Assembly (NCBI GenBank): GCA_964410945.1 | Contig: CAYPJE010000063.1 | Span: 1 to 14,575, forward strand | Direction: 5' to 3' | Source: CAYPJE01 sp964410945 | GTDB taxonomy: Bacteria; Fidelibacterota; Marinisomatia; Marinisomatales; TCS56 | DNA length: 14,575 nucleotides | Part shown: positions 7,034 through 14,575 of the stretch, one piece after another | Layout: each line of letters starts with the position of its first letter | How positions within the stretch are numbered: position 1 is the stretch's first letter | Made by a program: the position numbers and the translations under genes | The notes under the pieces: generated by a model | What the model was told of the DNA's origin: nothing | The model's input: only the letters and a program-made list of their open reading frames with translations | Database searches by the model: none

Positions 7034-7059
7034 ATTTATTCCCCACCCCGGGAATAAAT
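7034..7059. promoter_or_regulatory. Perfect 10-bp inverted repeat, possible activator or repressor site
   Basis: ATTTATTCCC (7034-7043) is complementary to GGGAATAAAT (7050-7059) around a 6-nt centre. There is no T-tract after either arm, so it is not a typical terminator. It lies about 75-100 bp upstream of the inferred receptor transcription start and about 140 bp before the kinase start codon, and could serve either gene as a protein-binding site. Confidence 0.45.
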
Positions 7060-7148
7060 GTCCACCTGAAGAAATAATATCCAGCTGTTTACCTGACACC
7101 TGTTAATTGATAACAATCTTTATGCTCGCGCCCATGGAAGAAATTCCG

Positions 7149-7154
7149 TATAAT
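7149..7154 (+). promoter_or_regulatory. Candidate -10 box for the hybrid kinase gene
   Basis: TATAAT is an exact sigma-70 -10 match, 44 nt before the start codon, but the expected -35 position (around 7126) reads TCGCGC and is poor. An alternative upstream pair is TTTACC (7088-7093) and TAACAA (7111-7116) with a 17-bp spacer. Neither is certain. Confidence 0.25.
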
Positions 7155-7198
7155 TATTTGTCCTATTTGCGGCTGATAGAACCTAAACGAGTATCAAT

Positions 7199-10100
7199 AT
7201 GGCCCCCGAAAAACCAACTGTTCCCGCTGTAAAAGAATCATCAGATGACATTTCCCGGTTAAAAGACCTGGTCAATTCATATAGAAATATGCTGGATAAT
7301 GCCAGCGAGGGTATAGTCCGTGTTGACCATAAAGGAATCGTTCAACATGTTAATCAGGCCTTTGCCACAATAACCGGTATTGCACTTGAAGAAATAGTTG
7401 GACAGAACAGTACCGCATTGGCAAAAAAGTATGTTTCCACCAGCCAGATTCCACATCTGCTTAAGATTATTTCCAAAGTGATTACCGGTAATCCAGTCGA
7501 TACTTTCGAAATTGATTTTAATAATAAGATACTTGAAGTCAACGTAGATGTCGACAGGGAATCAACCGGTATAACTGGCGTGATTCGAGATATCACCCAG
7601 CGGAAAGAAGTTGAACAATCGATGGTACACAGTGAAAACAAGTACCGCTCTTTATTTGAAATGGCTAACGACGGCATATTCATCACACGTGGCAGTGAAA
7701 TAATCGAGTGTAATTCAGCCGTTCTAAAGATGTTCAACTGTACGGAAGATTACATCATCGGCAAATCTCCGGGAGACCTATCACCGGAGGTTCAACCTGG
7801 TGGGGCTTTATCTAAGGAAAAGGCAATAAAGATCATTAATAATGCTCTGGAGGGAATACCGCAACAATTCGAATGGAATCATCAACGACAGGACGACAGC
7901 CAATTTGAATGTGAAATATCAATATCAAGAATGGTACTTGAGACAGAGACACTGCTGATTGCCACCATTCGTGATGTAAGCAGTTTCAAACAGGCCTATC
8001 GACAATTAGAATTAAGCGAGCACAAATTTCGTGATATGGCTGAACTGATGCCGGAAACCAGTTACGAATGCAATCTGGAAGGACGTATCACTTATACTAA
8101 TAATTTTGCATTAGAAAAATTCGGATACTCGCGCGGTGATCTAAAAGGGGGAATTAACATATTCGATATCATAGCCCCACAGGATCATGAGCGGGCTGCT
8201 AATAATCTGAAAGAGCTTTATTCTGGAAAAATTTCGGTTCCTTCCCAATACACAGCAATCCGGAAAGACAAGACCCGATTTCCGGTAATCGTATATTCAT
8301 CCCTAATTCTTCAGGACAACAAACCAGTTGGAATTCGTGGTATAGTTGTTGACATAACCAGGCGTGTTGAGACTGAAAATAAAGTCAATGAACTTAACCA
8401 GAGTTTAATGCATGAGCGTAGAATGTTCATGCGCGGACCAGTGGTCATTTTCTACTGGCAGTTCAGTGGTGCTGAACCAGTTGAATATGTTTCTTCCAAT
8501 GTTGTTGATGTTCTTGGATACACCGAGGAAGAATTTTTAAGCGGCGAAGTTATTTATCAAGACCTGGTGCCCGAAGAAGACTGGGAAGTTGTTCATCGGG
8601 AAGCTATTGAGCATGCGGATGCTGGTGATCCCAGTTTTGAACACACCCCATATCGGATACGGAAGAAAGACGGACAACTGATCTGGATCAGGGATTATAC
8701 GACAATAATCAGGGCCGACGACGGTTCAGTAAAAAATTATCTCGGTTATATCATTGATATATCACAACAGATGGAAGCTGAATTCGCCCTGCGGGAAAAC
8801 GAAGCTAAATACCGCTCTATTGTGGACAACAGCCTGGAAGGTATTTACATCATCCAGGATCAGGAATTTCAATACTGTAATCAGCGCTTTGCAGACCTGT
8901 TCGGGTATGATAACACCGAGGAAATAGTTGGAAAACAGGTTCAAGAGTTAGTCAATGCCGCCGATTGGGACCGAATCAGTAAATCCCTGCAGAGAAGGGA
9001 ATCGGGTCAGGATGAAATGGCACAAAACACCTTCAAGGCAATTAAGAAAAACGGACGGGAGGTAATAATTGAATCACTGGGAAGCCGGATAATGTATAAT
9101 GGCCGGCCGGCAGTTCAGGGTGTATCACGAGATGTGTCTGAAAAAGTCCACCTGGAAATCCAGCTGCAACAGGCGCAGAAAATGGAGGCAATCGGCCAAC
9201 TGGCCGGAGGAGTAGCACATGATTTCAATAATATGCTCGGTGGTATTATCGGCTTTTCCGAACTGGCTATTTACAATTTAGACGATATTGACATAGTCGA
9301 GAAATATTTAAAACTGATTCTGGAAAAATGTAACAGTGCGGCAGTGCTCGTCCGCCAATTACTGGCTTTCAGTCGCCAGCAGGTACTTCAAATACAACAA
9401 CTGAACCTGAATATAAATGTCAGTCATTCCGTCAGTTTCCTGCAACGGGTAATTGGGGAACACATTGCCGTTGAACTGAACCTGGCTGATGATCTTTATC
9501 CGATTAACGCCGATGCCACTGCTCTGGAACAAATCATCACCAATCTCTGCATCAATGCCCGCGATGCCATGCCTGATGGCGGTAAACTGATTATTACATC
9601 TGAAAATATCAGCATCGAAGAGGATGATCAGGCAGATCTCAGCCCCGGTCATTATGCCAAACTGTCAATTGCCGATACTGGACTCGGGATAGAGGAATCA
9701 ATTCAGGACCAGATATTTGAACCGTTTTTTACAACCAAGGATGTGGGTAAAGGAACTGGATTGGGATTGGCAATGGTCTATGGACTGGTAAAACAACATG
9801 ACGGTACAATTATATGTACAAGTGAGCCGGGCATAGGCGCGGAATTCAGTATTTATATCCCCGCCGCAACCGTGGCAACACAGCAGGAAGAGATCTGGGT
9901 TGAGTCAGCTGCCGAAGGAGGCAAAGAGACCATCCTGCTGGTGGAAGATGATGAAGAATTACTGTCAATTACCACCGCAATCCTGCAGGAATACGATTAC
10001 GACATTATCGGTTGCAGTAATGGTAAGACCGCTTATCAATACTATCATAAGAACAGGGATAAAATCGATCTGATAATAACCGATATTGTCATGCCCGAAC

Positions 10101-10306
10101 TTGGCGGGGTTGAACTATACGAAATGATTAAGCAACAATCGCCGGAAATCAGTTTCTTGTTCATCAGCGGCTATGCTCCCAGCCAGGCCTTTAAAAAATA
10201 CTATGACCAGGATCGTGTCAAACTGTTGCAGAAACCTTATCGTAAAATAGAACTGGCCAAAACTGTCAGAGATATACTGAATGAAAAAAAGACCGGCGAG
10301 AATTAA
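7199..10306 (+). CDS. Soluble hybrid histidine kinase with five PAS domains and a C-terminal receiver
   Basis: The 1035-residue protein has no membrane segment or signal peptide, so it should sense in the cytoplasm. Five PAS/PAC units can be read at about 28-136, 148-265, 274-392, 405-525 and 536-650, recognised by repeated DNASEGI/MANDGIF-type starts and GVIRDIT/GVSRDVS-type ends. HisKA follows with phospho-accepting H674 in GGVAHDFNN. The HATPase has its N box around N782-N786, G1 DTGLGI at 826-831, FEPFFTT and GKGTGLGL at 851-858. The receiver spans about 910-1028, with acidic D917/D918, phospho-acceptor D962, S990 and K1012 all present. It is thus a complete hybrid kinase that should pass phosphate to a phosphotransfer protein not seen here. 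It is the only plus-strand gene and diverges from the CZB receptor. The ATG has only a weak GAG upstream. PAS ligands cannot be predicted. Confidence 0.95.
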   Translation: MAPEKPTVPAVKESSDDISRLKDLVNSYRNMLDNASEGIVRVDHKGIVQHVNQAFATITGIALEEIVGQNSTALAKKYVSTSQIPHLLKIISKVITGNPVDTFEIDFNNKILEVNVDVDRESTGITGVIRDITQRKEVEQSMVHSENKYRSLFEMANDGIFITRGSEIIECNSAVLKMFNCTEDYIIGKSPGDLSPEVQPGGALSKEKAIKIINNALEGIPQQFEWNHQRQDDSQFECEISISRMVLETETLLIATIRDVSSFKQAYRQLELSEHKFRDMAELMPETSYECNLEGRITYTNNFALEKFGYSRGDLKGGINIFDIIAPQDHERAANNLKELYSGKISVPSQYTAIRKDKTRFPVIVYSSLILQDNKPVGIRGIVVDITRRVETENKVNELNQSLMHERRMFMRGPVVIFYWQFSGAEPVEYVSSNVVDVLGYTEEEFLSGEVIYQDLVPEEDWEVVHREAIEHADAGDPSFEHTPYRIRKKDGQLIWIRDYTTIIRADDGSVKNYLGYIIDISQQMEAEFALRENEAKYRSIVDNSLEGIYIIQDQEFQYCNQRFADLFGYDNTEEIVGKQVQELVNAADWDRISKSLQRRESGQDEMAQNTFKAIKKNGREVIIESLGSRIMYNGRPAVQGVSRDVSEKVHLEIQLQQAQKMEAIGQLAGGVAHDFNNMLGGIIGFSELAIYNLDDIDIVEKYLKLILEKCNSAAVLVRQLLAFSRQQVLQIQQLNLNINVSHSVSFLQRVIGEHIAVELNLADDLYPINADATALEQIITNLCINARDAMPDGGKLIITSENISIEEDDQADLSPGHYAKLSIADTGLGIEESIQDQIFEPFFTTKDVGKGTGLGLAMVYGLVKQHDGTIICTSEPGIGAEFSIYIPAATVATQQEEIWVESAAEGGKETILLVEDDEELLSITTAILQEYDYDIIGCSNGKTAYQYYHKNRDKIDLIITDIVMPELGGVELYEMIKQQSPEISFLFISGYAPSQAFKKYYDQDRVKLLQKPYRKIELAKTVRDILNEKKTGEN

Positions 10307-10319
10307 ACCCACCGGTCTT
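10282..10319 (-). terminator. Terminator of the receptor-cheW operon, overlapping the 3' end of the kinase gene
   Basis: On the minus strand AAGACCGG (10319-10312) pairs with CCGGTCTT (10296-10289) around a 15-nt loop, and the second arm continues into a T-run ending near 10284. It lies 40 nt past the cheW stop and would end the minus-strand transcript. The loop contains the stop codon of the opposing kinase gene and the T-run lies in its last codons. On the plus strand the same hairpin has no T-tract at once, so it works best leftward. Confidence 0.75.
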
Positions 10320-10358
10320 CGCTAAATCAGAAGTATTTTTTTGGGGACTTCCGGGCCG

Positions 10359-10895
10359 CTAGGAGTTATCTTCCTTATCAACGGCTGTTTTCATCTGTTC
10401 CTGTTCTTCCTGTGTCAGGACCGTGTCCAGGTTCAACAGGATCATCAAACGGCCGTCATTGCCATTTTTGGTATCTTCCAACTTCCCGACACCTTCAATA
10501 TACTCGGAATCAACTCCGGCCACGATTGGTGGCGGTGGTTCAATCGTGTTCCCCGGGACGCGCAGCACTTCTTCCACAGCATCCACCACGAATCCAACCT
10601 TCTGGTCATTTACATTCACCACTACAATCCGGCTGGCTTTTGTCTGATCAGTAAGTTCAAGACCAAACCTCTTTCTTAAATCAATAACGGGTAATATTTG
10701 ACCTCTCAGATTAATAATCCCTTCAACAAAGGGGGGAGAATGTGGGATTTTTGTCACTTCCATCATTCGGTTAATATCCTGGACTTTAAGAATATCAACG
10801 CCAAATAATTCTTCTCCAAGACGAAAACCGACTAGTTGCAATAGTTGATCCCCGTATTTTCCGGCCACTTTCGGACTGGTTTGTTCATTGTTCAT
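10359..10895 (-). CDS. cheW: CheW coupling protein (second copy)
   Basis: The 178-residue protein is a single CheW domain: LLQLVGFRLGEELFGVDILKVQDI at about 18-41, then IPHSPPFVEGIINLRGQILPVIDLRKRFGL at 50-79, VGFVVDAVEEVLRVP at about 100-114 and YIEGVGKLED at 132-141. The acidic, glutamine-rich C-terminal tail (about 160-178) and the PPPPI insert at 119-123 are specific to this copy. It differs strongly from the CheW at 4073-4537, so the two may join different arrays or receptors. It starts 12 nt after the stop of the dCache receptor, with AAAGGAGA as a strong ribosome binding site, so the pair is co-transcribed. It is the last gene before a terminator. Confidence 0.95.
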   Translation of the reverse strand: MNNEQTSPKVAGKYGDQLLQLVGFRLGEELFGVDILKVQDINRMMEVTKIPHSPPFVEGIINLRGQILPVIDLRKRFGLELTDQTKASRIVVVNVNDQKVGFVVDAVEEVLRVPGNTIEPPPPIVAGVDSEYIEGVGKLEDTKNGNDGRLMILLNLDTVLTQEEQEQMKTAVDKEDNS

Positions 10896-10907
10896 ATTTA
10901 TTCTCCT

Positions 10908-12833
10908 TTAAAGCTTGAATTGACTTACCAGGCCATCCAGTGATTCAGCTTCCTTACTAAGCTGCTGGGCGGCAGAAGCCATTTGTTGAGCCGATCCGGC
11001 CGATTGTTTGGTAACCGTGCTGATTCCTTCCACATTAGCAGAGATTTCCTCGGCACCGGCACTTTGTTCCTCAGCGGCGGCGGCTACTTGGGTGATAACA
11101 CTATCTACGTCATTCACAACGGCAATAATTTCTTCCAGGGCCGAACCAGCTTTTCCGGCCATATCAACACCGGTTTCAACTTCCTTAATACCATCATCCA
11201 TAGCGGTAACAGCAGTATTGGTGCTACCCTGAATGCCATTTATCATTTCAGCGATCTCGGCCGTTGCTTTAGTTGTTCGTTCCGCCAGGACCCTTACTTC
11301 ATCGGCTACAACGGCAAAGCCTCGTCCCTGATCTCCGGCACGAGCGGCTTCGATATTGGCATTCAATGCCAACAGATTGGTCTGATCGGCAATATCATCG
11401 ATCACGGCAATGATTTTACCTATTTCCTCAGATTGCTGACCTAGCTCCTCTATCCGCTGGGCCGAACTGCGAACTGCATCGCTGATGCGTCCCATTCCAG
11501 TAATGGTTTCCTGAACGATACCCCCGCCATTTGAAGCTACATCAGCCGCCTTTTTAGCGGAGTCAGAAGCATTATTGGTATTACTCGAAGACTGTAAAAT
11601 TGTAGCAGCCATTTCTTCCATCGAGGCGGCCACTTCCGATGTTTGTGACTGCTGTTCCTCGGCTCCGGAGGCAAGCTCCTCACTGGTGGCGGATATCTCC
11701 TGGGCTGCTGTTGTCACCTGTTCCGTACTGGTCTTAACCTGGCCAATGACTGAATGAAGTTTATCGACAAAGGTATTAAACCATTTGGCCATGTCACCAA
11801 TTTCATCGTTGGATTTAACCTCCAGACGCTGGGTCAGATCACCCTCACCCTGGGCTATATCCTTCAGCATCAGCACCGTTTTCTTCAGCGTTACAACAAC
11901 ATTCCGGGTTGACAACCAGACCAGAACGGCAGCAACGGCGATCAGGACTACACCGATCAACCCAAGTACCATTCCCATGAACCGAACATCGGCCAGGAAC
12001 TCATCTGTTTCCTGGCGCAGGGCAATCATCCAGTTGGTGGTCGGATTGGTTTTAAAACGCACAATTACATCTTTCCCTTTCCAGAGATAGTTGAATTGGC
12101 CGTTTTTCATAGCCAGCATTTTTGATCCGAAATCATGATCAGTCAGGTTAAGGGACAGGATTTGTGACTTGTCGGGATAGGCCAGGACTAGACCCTCATG
12201 ATCAATAATATACATATATCCCGATTCACCTAACTTGTAATCGGTGATATATTTATCAGAAAACACCATTAATTCGACTGGTGTACCCAGTATACCTATA
12301 ACCTCATTCCCATCAAAAATCGGTGTTGTAATCAAGGCTACCGGTCGTCCGGAGGCCGGAGACATACCGGCATTACTTATCCATGGCTTACCAGCCTGGG
12401 CCTGGCGGGCATTCTCAGCATAGACAGGGATTTTACTTATGTTAATCTGTCCAATCGTAGCCTGGCCTGCTCCGGCCAGATACAGCCGCCCGCCTGGTTC
12501 GGCTATAAACAGATTTTCATATTCATTAGATACTGCCAGCAAATCGGCCAGCATTTTCTGTGCCGCATCAAGATTAACTCCGCGACAGGCATCCTTAACG
12601 ATCGGCAATTCGGCAAATCTTTTTGCATCAGTGATTTTATCATCGATCCAGACCTGCAATTCCTGCTCGGTTTTGTCAACCGTACCGGCGATCATGGATT
12701 CCTGGGTAGTTGTGATCAAATCCCTTTGGCCGGTATAGATTATCATTGTAGCAGTGATGAAAATAATCGCCAGTGAAGGAAGTAAAACAGCAAATATTTT
12801 TTGCTGAACACTCATGTTTTTGAGTATACTCAT
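10908..12833 (-). CDS. Methyl-accepting chemotaxis protein with double Cache sensor
   Basis: The 641-residue receptor has TM1 at about 12-33, a periplasmic double Cache (dCache) region at about 38-283, TM2 at 286-308, HAMP at about 309-362 and the signalling domain. Cache hallmarks are the long first helix (EQELQVWIDDKITDAKRFAELP), the membrane-distal unit ending near ITTPIFDGNEVIGILGTPVEL, and the second unit GESGYMYIIDHEGLVLAYPD at 202-221. dCache domains bind amino acids, organic acids, amines and other small molecules; I do not see a clean amino-acid dCache motif, so the ligand is open. The methylation stretch AEEQQSQTSE at 391-400 and the tip region are intact; the protein ends VSQFKL without a CheR tether. 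GAGG lies 8-11 nt before the ATG. A 125-nt gap to the upstream receptor may hold its own promoter. cheW follows in 12 nt. Confidence 0.95.
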   Translation of the reverse strand: MSILKNMSVQQKIFAVLLPSLAIIFITATMIIYTGQRDLITTTQESMIAGTVDKTEQELQVWIDDKITDAKRFAELPIVKDACRGVNLDAAQKMLADLLAVSNEYENLFIAEPGGRLYLAGAGQATIGQINISKIPVYAENARQAQAGKPWISNAGMSPASGRPVALITTPIFDGNEVIGILGTPVELMVFSDKYITDYKLGESGYMYIIDHEGLVLAYPDKSQILSLNLTDHDFGSKMLAMKNGQFNYLWKGKDVIVRFKTNPTTNWMIALRQETDEFLADVRFMGMVLGLIGVVLIAVAAVLVWLSTRNVVVTLKKTVLMLKDIAQGEGDLTQRLEVKSNDEIGDMAKWFNTFVDKLHSVIGQVKTSTEQVTTAAQEISATSEELASGAEEQQSQTSEVAASMEEMAATILQSSSNTNNASDSAKKAADVASNGGGIVQETITGMGRISDAVRSSAQRIEELGQQSEEIGKIIAVIDDIADQTNLLALNANIEAARAGDQGRGFAVVADEVRVLAERTTKATAEIAEMINGIQGSTNTAVTAMDDGIKEVETGVDMAGKAGSALEEIIAVVNDVDSVITQVAAAAEEQSAGAEEISANVEGISTVTKQSAGSAQQMASAAQQLSKEAESLDGLVSQFKL

Positions 12834-12958
12834 CAGTTTTCCTCTTTCCTGCTAGTACTAGATTAATTAATTCCGTTTTTTATTTCGTTAGCGTATTCAT
12901 CGATGGTATAAATTGATCTTTCATACAGTTGCATCGAATTCTTCTGGTATCCATTCAA
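12834..12958. other. Spacer between two receptor genes
   Basis: The 125-nt gap carries the AGGAAAGAGG ribosome binding region of the downstream receptor and two short palindromes, CTAGTACTAG at 12852-12861 and TTAATTAA at 12863-12870. No terminator is seen after the upstream receptor, so readthrough is possible; a separate promoter could not be identified. Confidence 0.4.
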
Positions 12959-14572
12959 TTAAATAATGAATTGACTAATCAGTTTATCCAGGTTCTCGAC
13001 TTCATGATTCAATTCCTGTGCTGAAGAAGCCATACTCTGAGCCGAACTGGCCGATTGTTTAGTTACGGTACTGATACCTTCCACATTCGCCGATATCTCC
13101 TCCGCGCCCGTACTCTGCTCCTGGGCAGCGGTGGCCACCTGATTGATTAAACCATCAACTTCCTGAACCATGGTAATAATTTCTTCCAAAGCTCCACCGG
13201 CCTTACCGGCCATATCGACACCCGTATCCACTTCCCGAATTCCATCACTCATGGCATCCACAGCAGTCGTGGTGCTGTTTTGGATTCCCGCAATCATTTC
13301 AGCAATTTCAGCTGTTGCTTTTGTTGTTCGCTCAGCCAATACCCGTACTTCATCAGCAACGACCGCAAATCCACGACCCTGATCACCGGCACGCGCCGCT
13401 TCGATATTGGCATTTAATGCCAATAGGTTGGTCTGATCGGCGATATCATCAATTACGGCAATAATTTTTCCGATCTCCTCCGATTGCCGGCCCAATTCCT
13501 CAATCCGCTGGGCCGAACTGCGTACTGCTTCGCTGATCCGTTCCATTCCGGAAATGGTCTGTTGAACAATGTCACCTCCATTACCGGCGACTTCGGCGGC
13601 TTTCTGGGCCGAGTGGGAGGCACTGTTAGTATTAGTCGAGGATTGTAGAATCGTAGCGGCCATCTCCTCCATCGACGTGGCGACTTCCGAAGTCTGAGAC
13701 TGCTGTTGTTCTGAGCCGGATGCTAATTCTTCACTGACAGCGGATATTTGCCGCACCGCTGACGTAACATGTTGAGCACTGATTTTTACCTCGGATACCA
13801 CCGAATGAATTTTCTCGACAAAAGTATTGAACCAGGTAGCAAGATCGCCTAATTCATTTTCTGACTTTAGTCGCAACCTTTGGGTCAGGTCTCCTTCACC
13901 TTCGGCTATATCCTGCAATGAATGAATAACATTACTTAATGGCTTTACAACCAGTTGCTTGATAATTATAAGCAGCAGAATAGAAATGACCACCAGCGAT
14001 AGTATTCCCAGCAGCAGCATTGTCGAACGAGTCTGTTTGGCCTGGACCAGAACCTCCTTGGTGGTAATACTTGTCCTCAGCACCCCGCTTAGATCCCCGG
14101 CTGTTCCATCATGGCAATCAAGACAATCTTCCGAATACAGAATTGGATCATAAAGGGTAACATCACCCTGCTGATAACGGCTGCGATCAACTACTTCATC
14201 ACCATTCTGTAATGCTGCCATCAGTCCCTCATCTGATAGTACCGGCAGGGACTCATTCCTGGTAGATGTAAACTCTTCCAGATCCATATTGAGCAGATCT
14301 ATCCCCAGTACTGTTTCTTCACCGGCGGCATTCTCCAGAATTATATCAACGGCCTCCATATCGCCTGACATCATTGGATATTCGATACTGCGGTTTAATA
14401 AATTGGAGACCTGATAGAGGCTATTTAGTTTGGACTGATCAACATTCGAATTTTGGGTATTATAAATAAACAGAAAGATGGGGCTTATCAGTAATACCAG
14501 CACCATAAAAACCAGGGTTGAAACCTGGATCACAATTGATTTTTTTCTGAAGTAGTCGATAAGAAGTTTCAT
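12959..14572 (-). CDS. Methyl-accepting chemotaxis protein with periplasmic c-type heme sensor
   Basis: The 537-residue receptor has TM1 at about 13-37, a compact periplasmic domain at 38-183, TM2 at about 184-206, HAMP at 207-260 and a full signalling domain. The periplasmic part contains CLDCH at 150-154, a CXXCH motif for covalent heme c attachment. The surrounding layout (IEYPMMSGDMEAVDIIL at 63-79, the heme motif late in the domain, then GVLRTSI) resembles the PAS-like periplasmic heme domains of Geobacter chemoreceptors such as GSU0935 and GSU0582. It should sense redox state or a diatomic gas through the heme. The methylation-region sequence reads SEQQQSQTSE at 287-296 and the tip is intact; it ends ISQFII. 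The start fits the membrane segment; only 3 nt lie upstream in the window, so its promoter is unseen. The next receptor starts 125 nt downstream. Confidence 0.93.
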   Translation of the reverse strand: MKLLIDYFRKKSIVIQVSTLVFMVLVLLISPIFLFIYNTQNSNVDQSKLNSLYQVSNLLNRSIEYPMMSGDMEAVDIILENAAGEETVLGIDLLNMDLEEFTSTRNESLPVLSDEGLMAALQNGDEVVDRSRYQQGDVTLYDPILYSEDCLDCHDGTAGDLSGVLRTSITTKEVLVQAKQTRSTMLLLGILSLVVISILLLIIIKQLVVKPLSNVIHSLQDIAEGEGDLTQRLRLKSENELGDLATWFNTFVEKIHSVVSEVKISAQHVTSAVRQISAVSEELASGSEQQQSQTSEVATSMEEMAATILQSSTNTNSASHSAQKAAEVAGNGGDIVQQTISGMERISEAVRSSAQRIEELGRQSEEIGKIIAVIDDIADQTNLLALNANIEAARAGDQGRGFAVVADEVRVLAERTTKATAEIAEMIAGIQNSTTTAVDAMSDGIREVDTGVDMAGKAGGALEEIITMVQEVDGLINQVATAAQEQSTGAEEISANVEGISTVTKQSASSAQSMASSAQELNHEVENLDKLISQFII

Positions 14573-14575
14573 TTT

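Larger units (their letters stand above)
6833..7198. other. Divergent regulatory region between the CZB receptor and hybrid kinase genes
   Basis: The 366-nt gap has no credible gene. It contains, from left to right, a strong ribosome binding site for the minus-strand receptor, two copies of an 18-nt repeat, an inverted repeat at 6924-6951, a sigma-54-like promoter facing left at 6971-6987, a 10-bp inverted repeat at 7034-7059, and a TATAAT box facing right at 7149-7154. The density of sites suggests that both flanking genes are regulated here. Confidence 0.6.

Noticed and set aside
7354..7737. A 127-codon minus-strand frame opposite the first PAS domains of the hybrid kinase
   Set aside because: The plus-strand reading has clear PAS content, and the antisense product matches nothing recognisable.
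10983..11444. Long plus-strand frames opposite the receptor signalling domains (also 5379-5690, 4931-5257 and 13170-13382)
   Set aside because: They mirror the alanine-, serine- and glutamate-rich codons of the receptor genes on the other strand. None has a recognisable product or translation signal.
4877..14572. C-terminal NWETF-like CheR tethers on the receptors
   Set aside because: All three receptors end directly in QFKI, QFKL or QFII after the last helix; no flexible linker or pentapeptide is present.

Overview
The window reads as a chemosensory locus of a Gram-negative, motile, probably environmental bacterium of moderate GC. A deltaproteobacterial or Zixibacteria-like source would fit the receptor types (periplasmic tandem CZB, periplasmic c-heme, double Cache) and the accessory HEAT-repeat and HDOD genes, but this is a guess from gene content, not a placement. 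Almost every base between 16 and 14572 is explained by ten clear genes plus one broken one. All are on the minus strand except one large hybrid histidine kinase. No cheA, cheY, cheD, flagellar gene, tRNA, rRNA or CRISPR array was seen.

Region A (about 16-4830, minus strand) is a compact run read in the order cheW (4537-4073), cheB catalytic domain without a receiver (4069-3239), a divergent CheR-type methyltransferase without the usual N-terminal helical domain (3237-2512), a HEAT-repeat protein (2471-1185), an HDOD protein (1148-243) and the start of a second, canonical cheR (246-16). Junctions are tight: 3 nt, 1 nt, 40 nt, 36 nt and an ATGA overlap. The canonical cheR breaks off after about 65 codons at a sequence that looks like the terminus of an insertion sequence, and the window ends there. 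The 339-nt gap upstream of cheW (4538-4876) holds a rho-independent terminator for the preceding receptor gene and a dense set of small dyads.

Region B (4877-6832, minus) is a receptor (MCP) whose periplasmic part carries two tandem CZB-type zinc sites. It has a strong Shine-Dalgarno and, about 140-155 nt upstream, a good candidate sigma-54 promoter. The 366-nt divergent gap (6833-7198) also contains an 18-nt imperfect direct repeat and two strong inverted repeats.

Region C (7199-10306, plus) is a soluble hybrid histidine kinase with five PAS domains, HisKA, HATPase and a C-terminal receiver. Its last codons overlap a terminator that serves the convergent minus-strand operon.

Region D (10359-14572, minus) is read MCP (heme-c type), MCP (double Cache), cheW. 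The last two are coupled by 12 nt with a strong ribosome binding site.

Together the genes supply three receptors with different periplasmic inputs (metal/redox or oxidant through zinc sites, heme, small ligand through dCache), two CheW couplers, and an adaptation module whose methylesterase lacks the receiver through which CheA normally controls it. The kinase CheA and its regulator must be encoded elsewhere. The HEAT and HDOD proteins are the least understood members and the best candidates for new chemosensory wiring.
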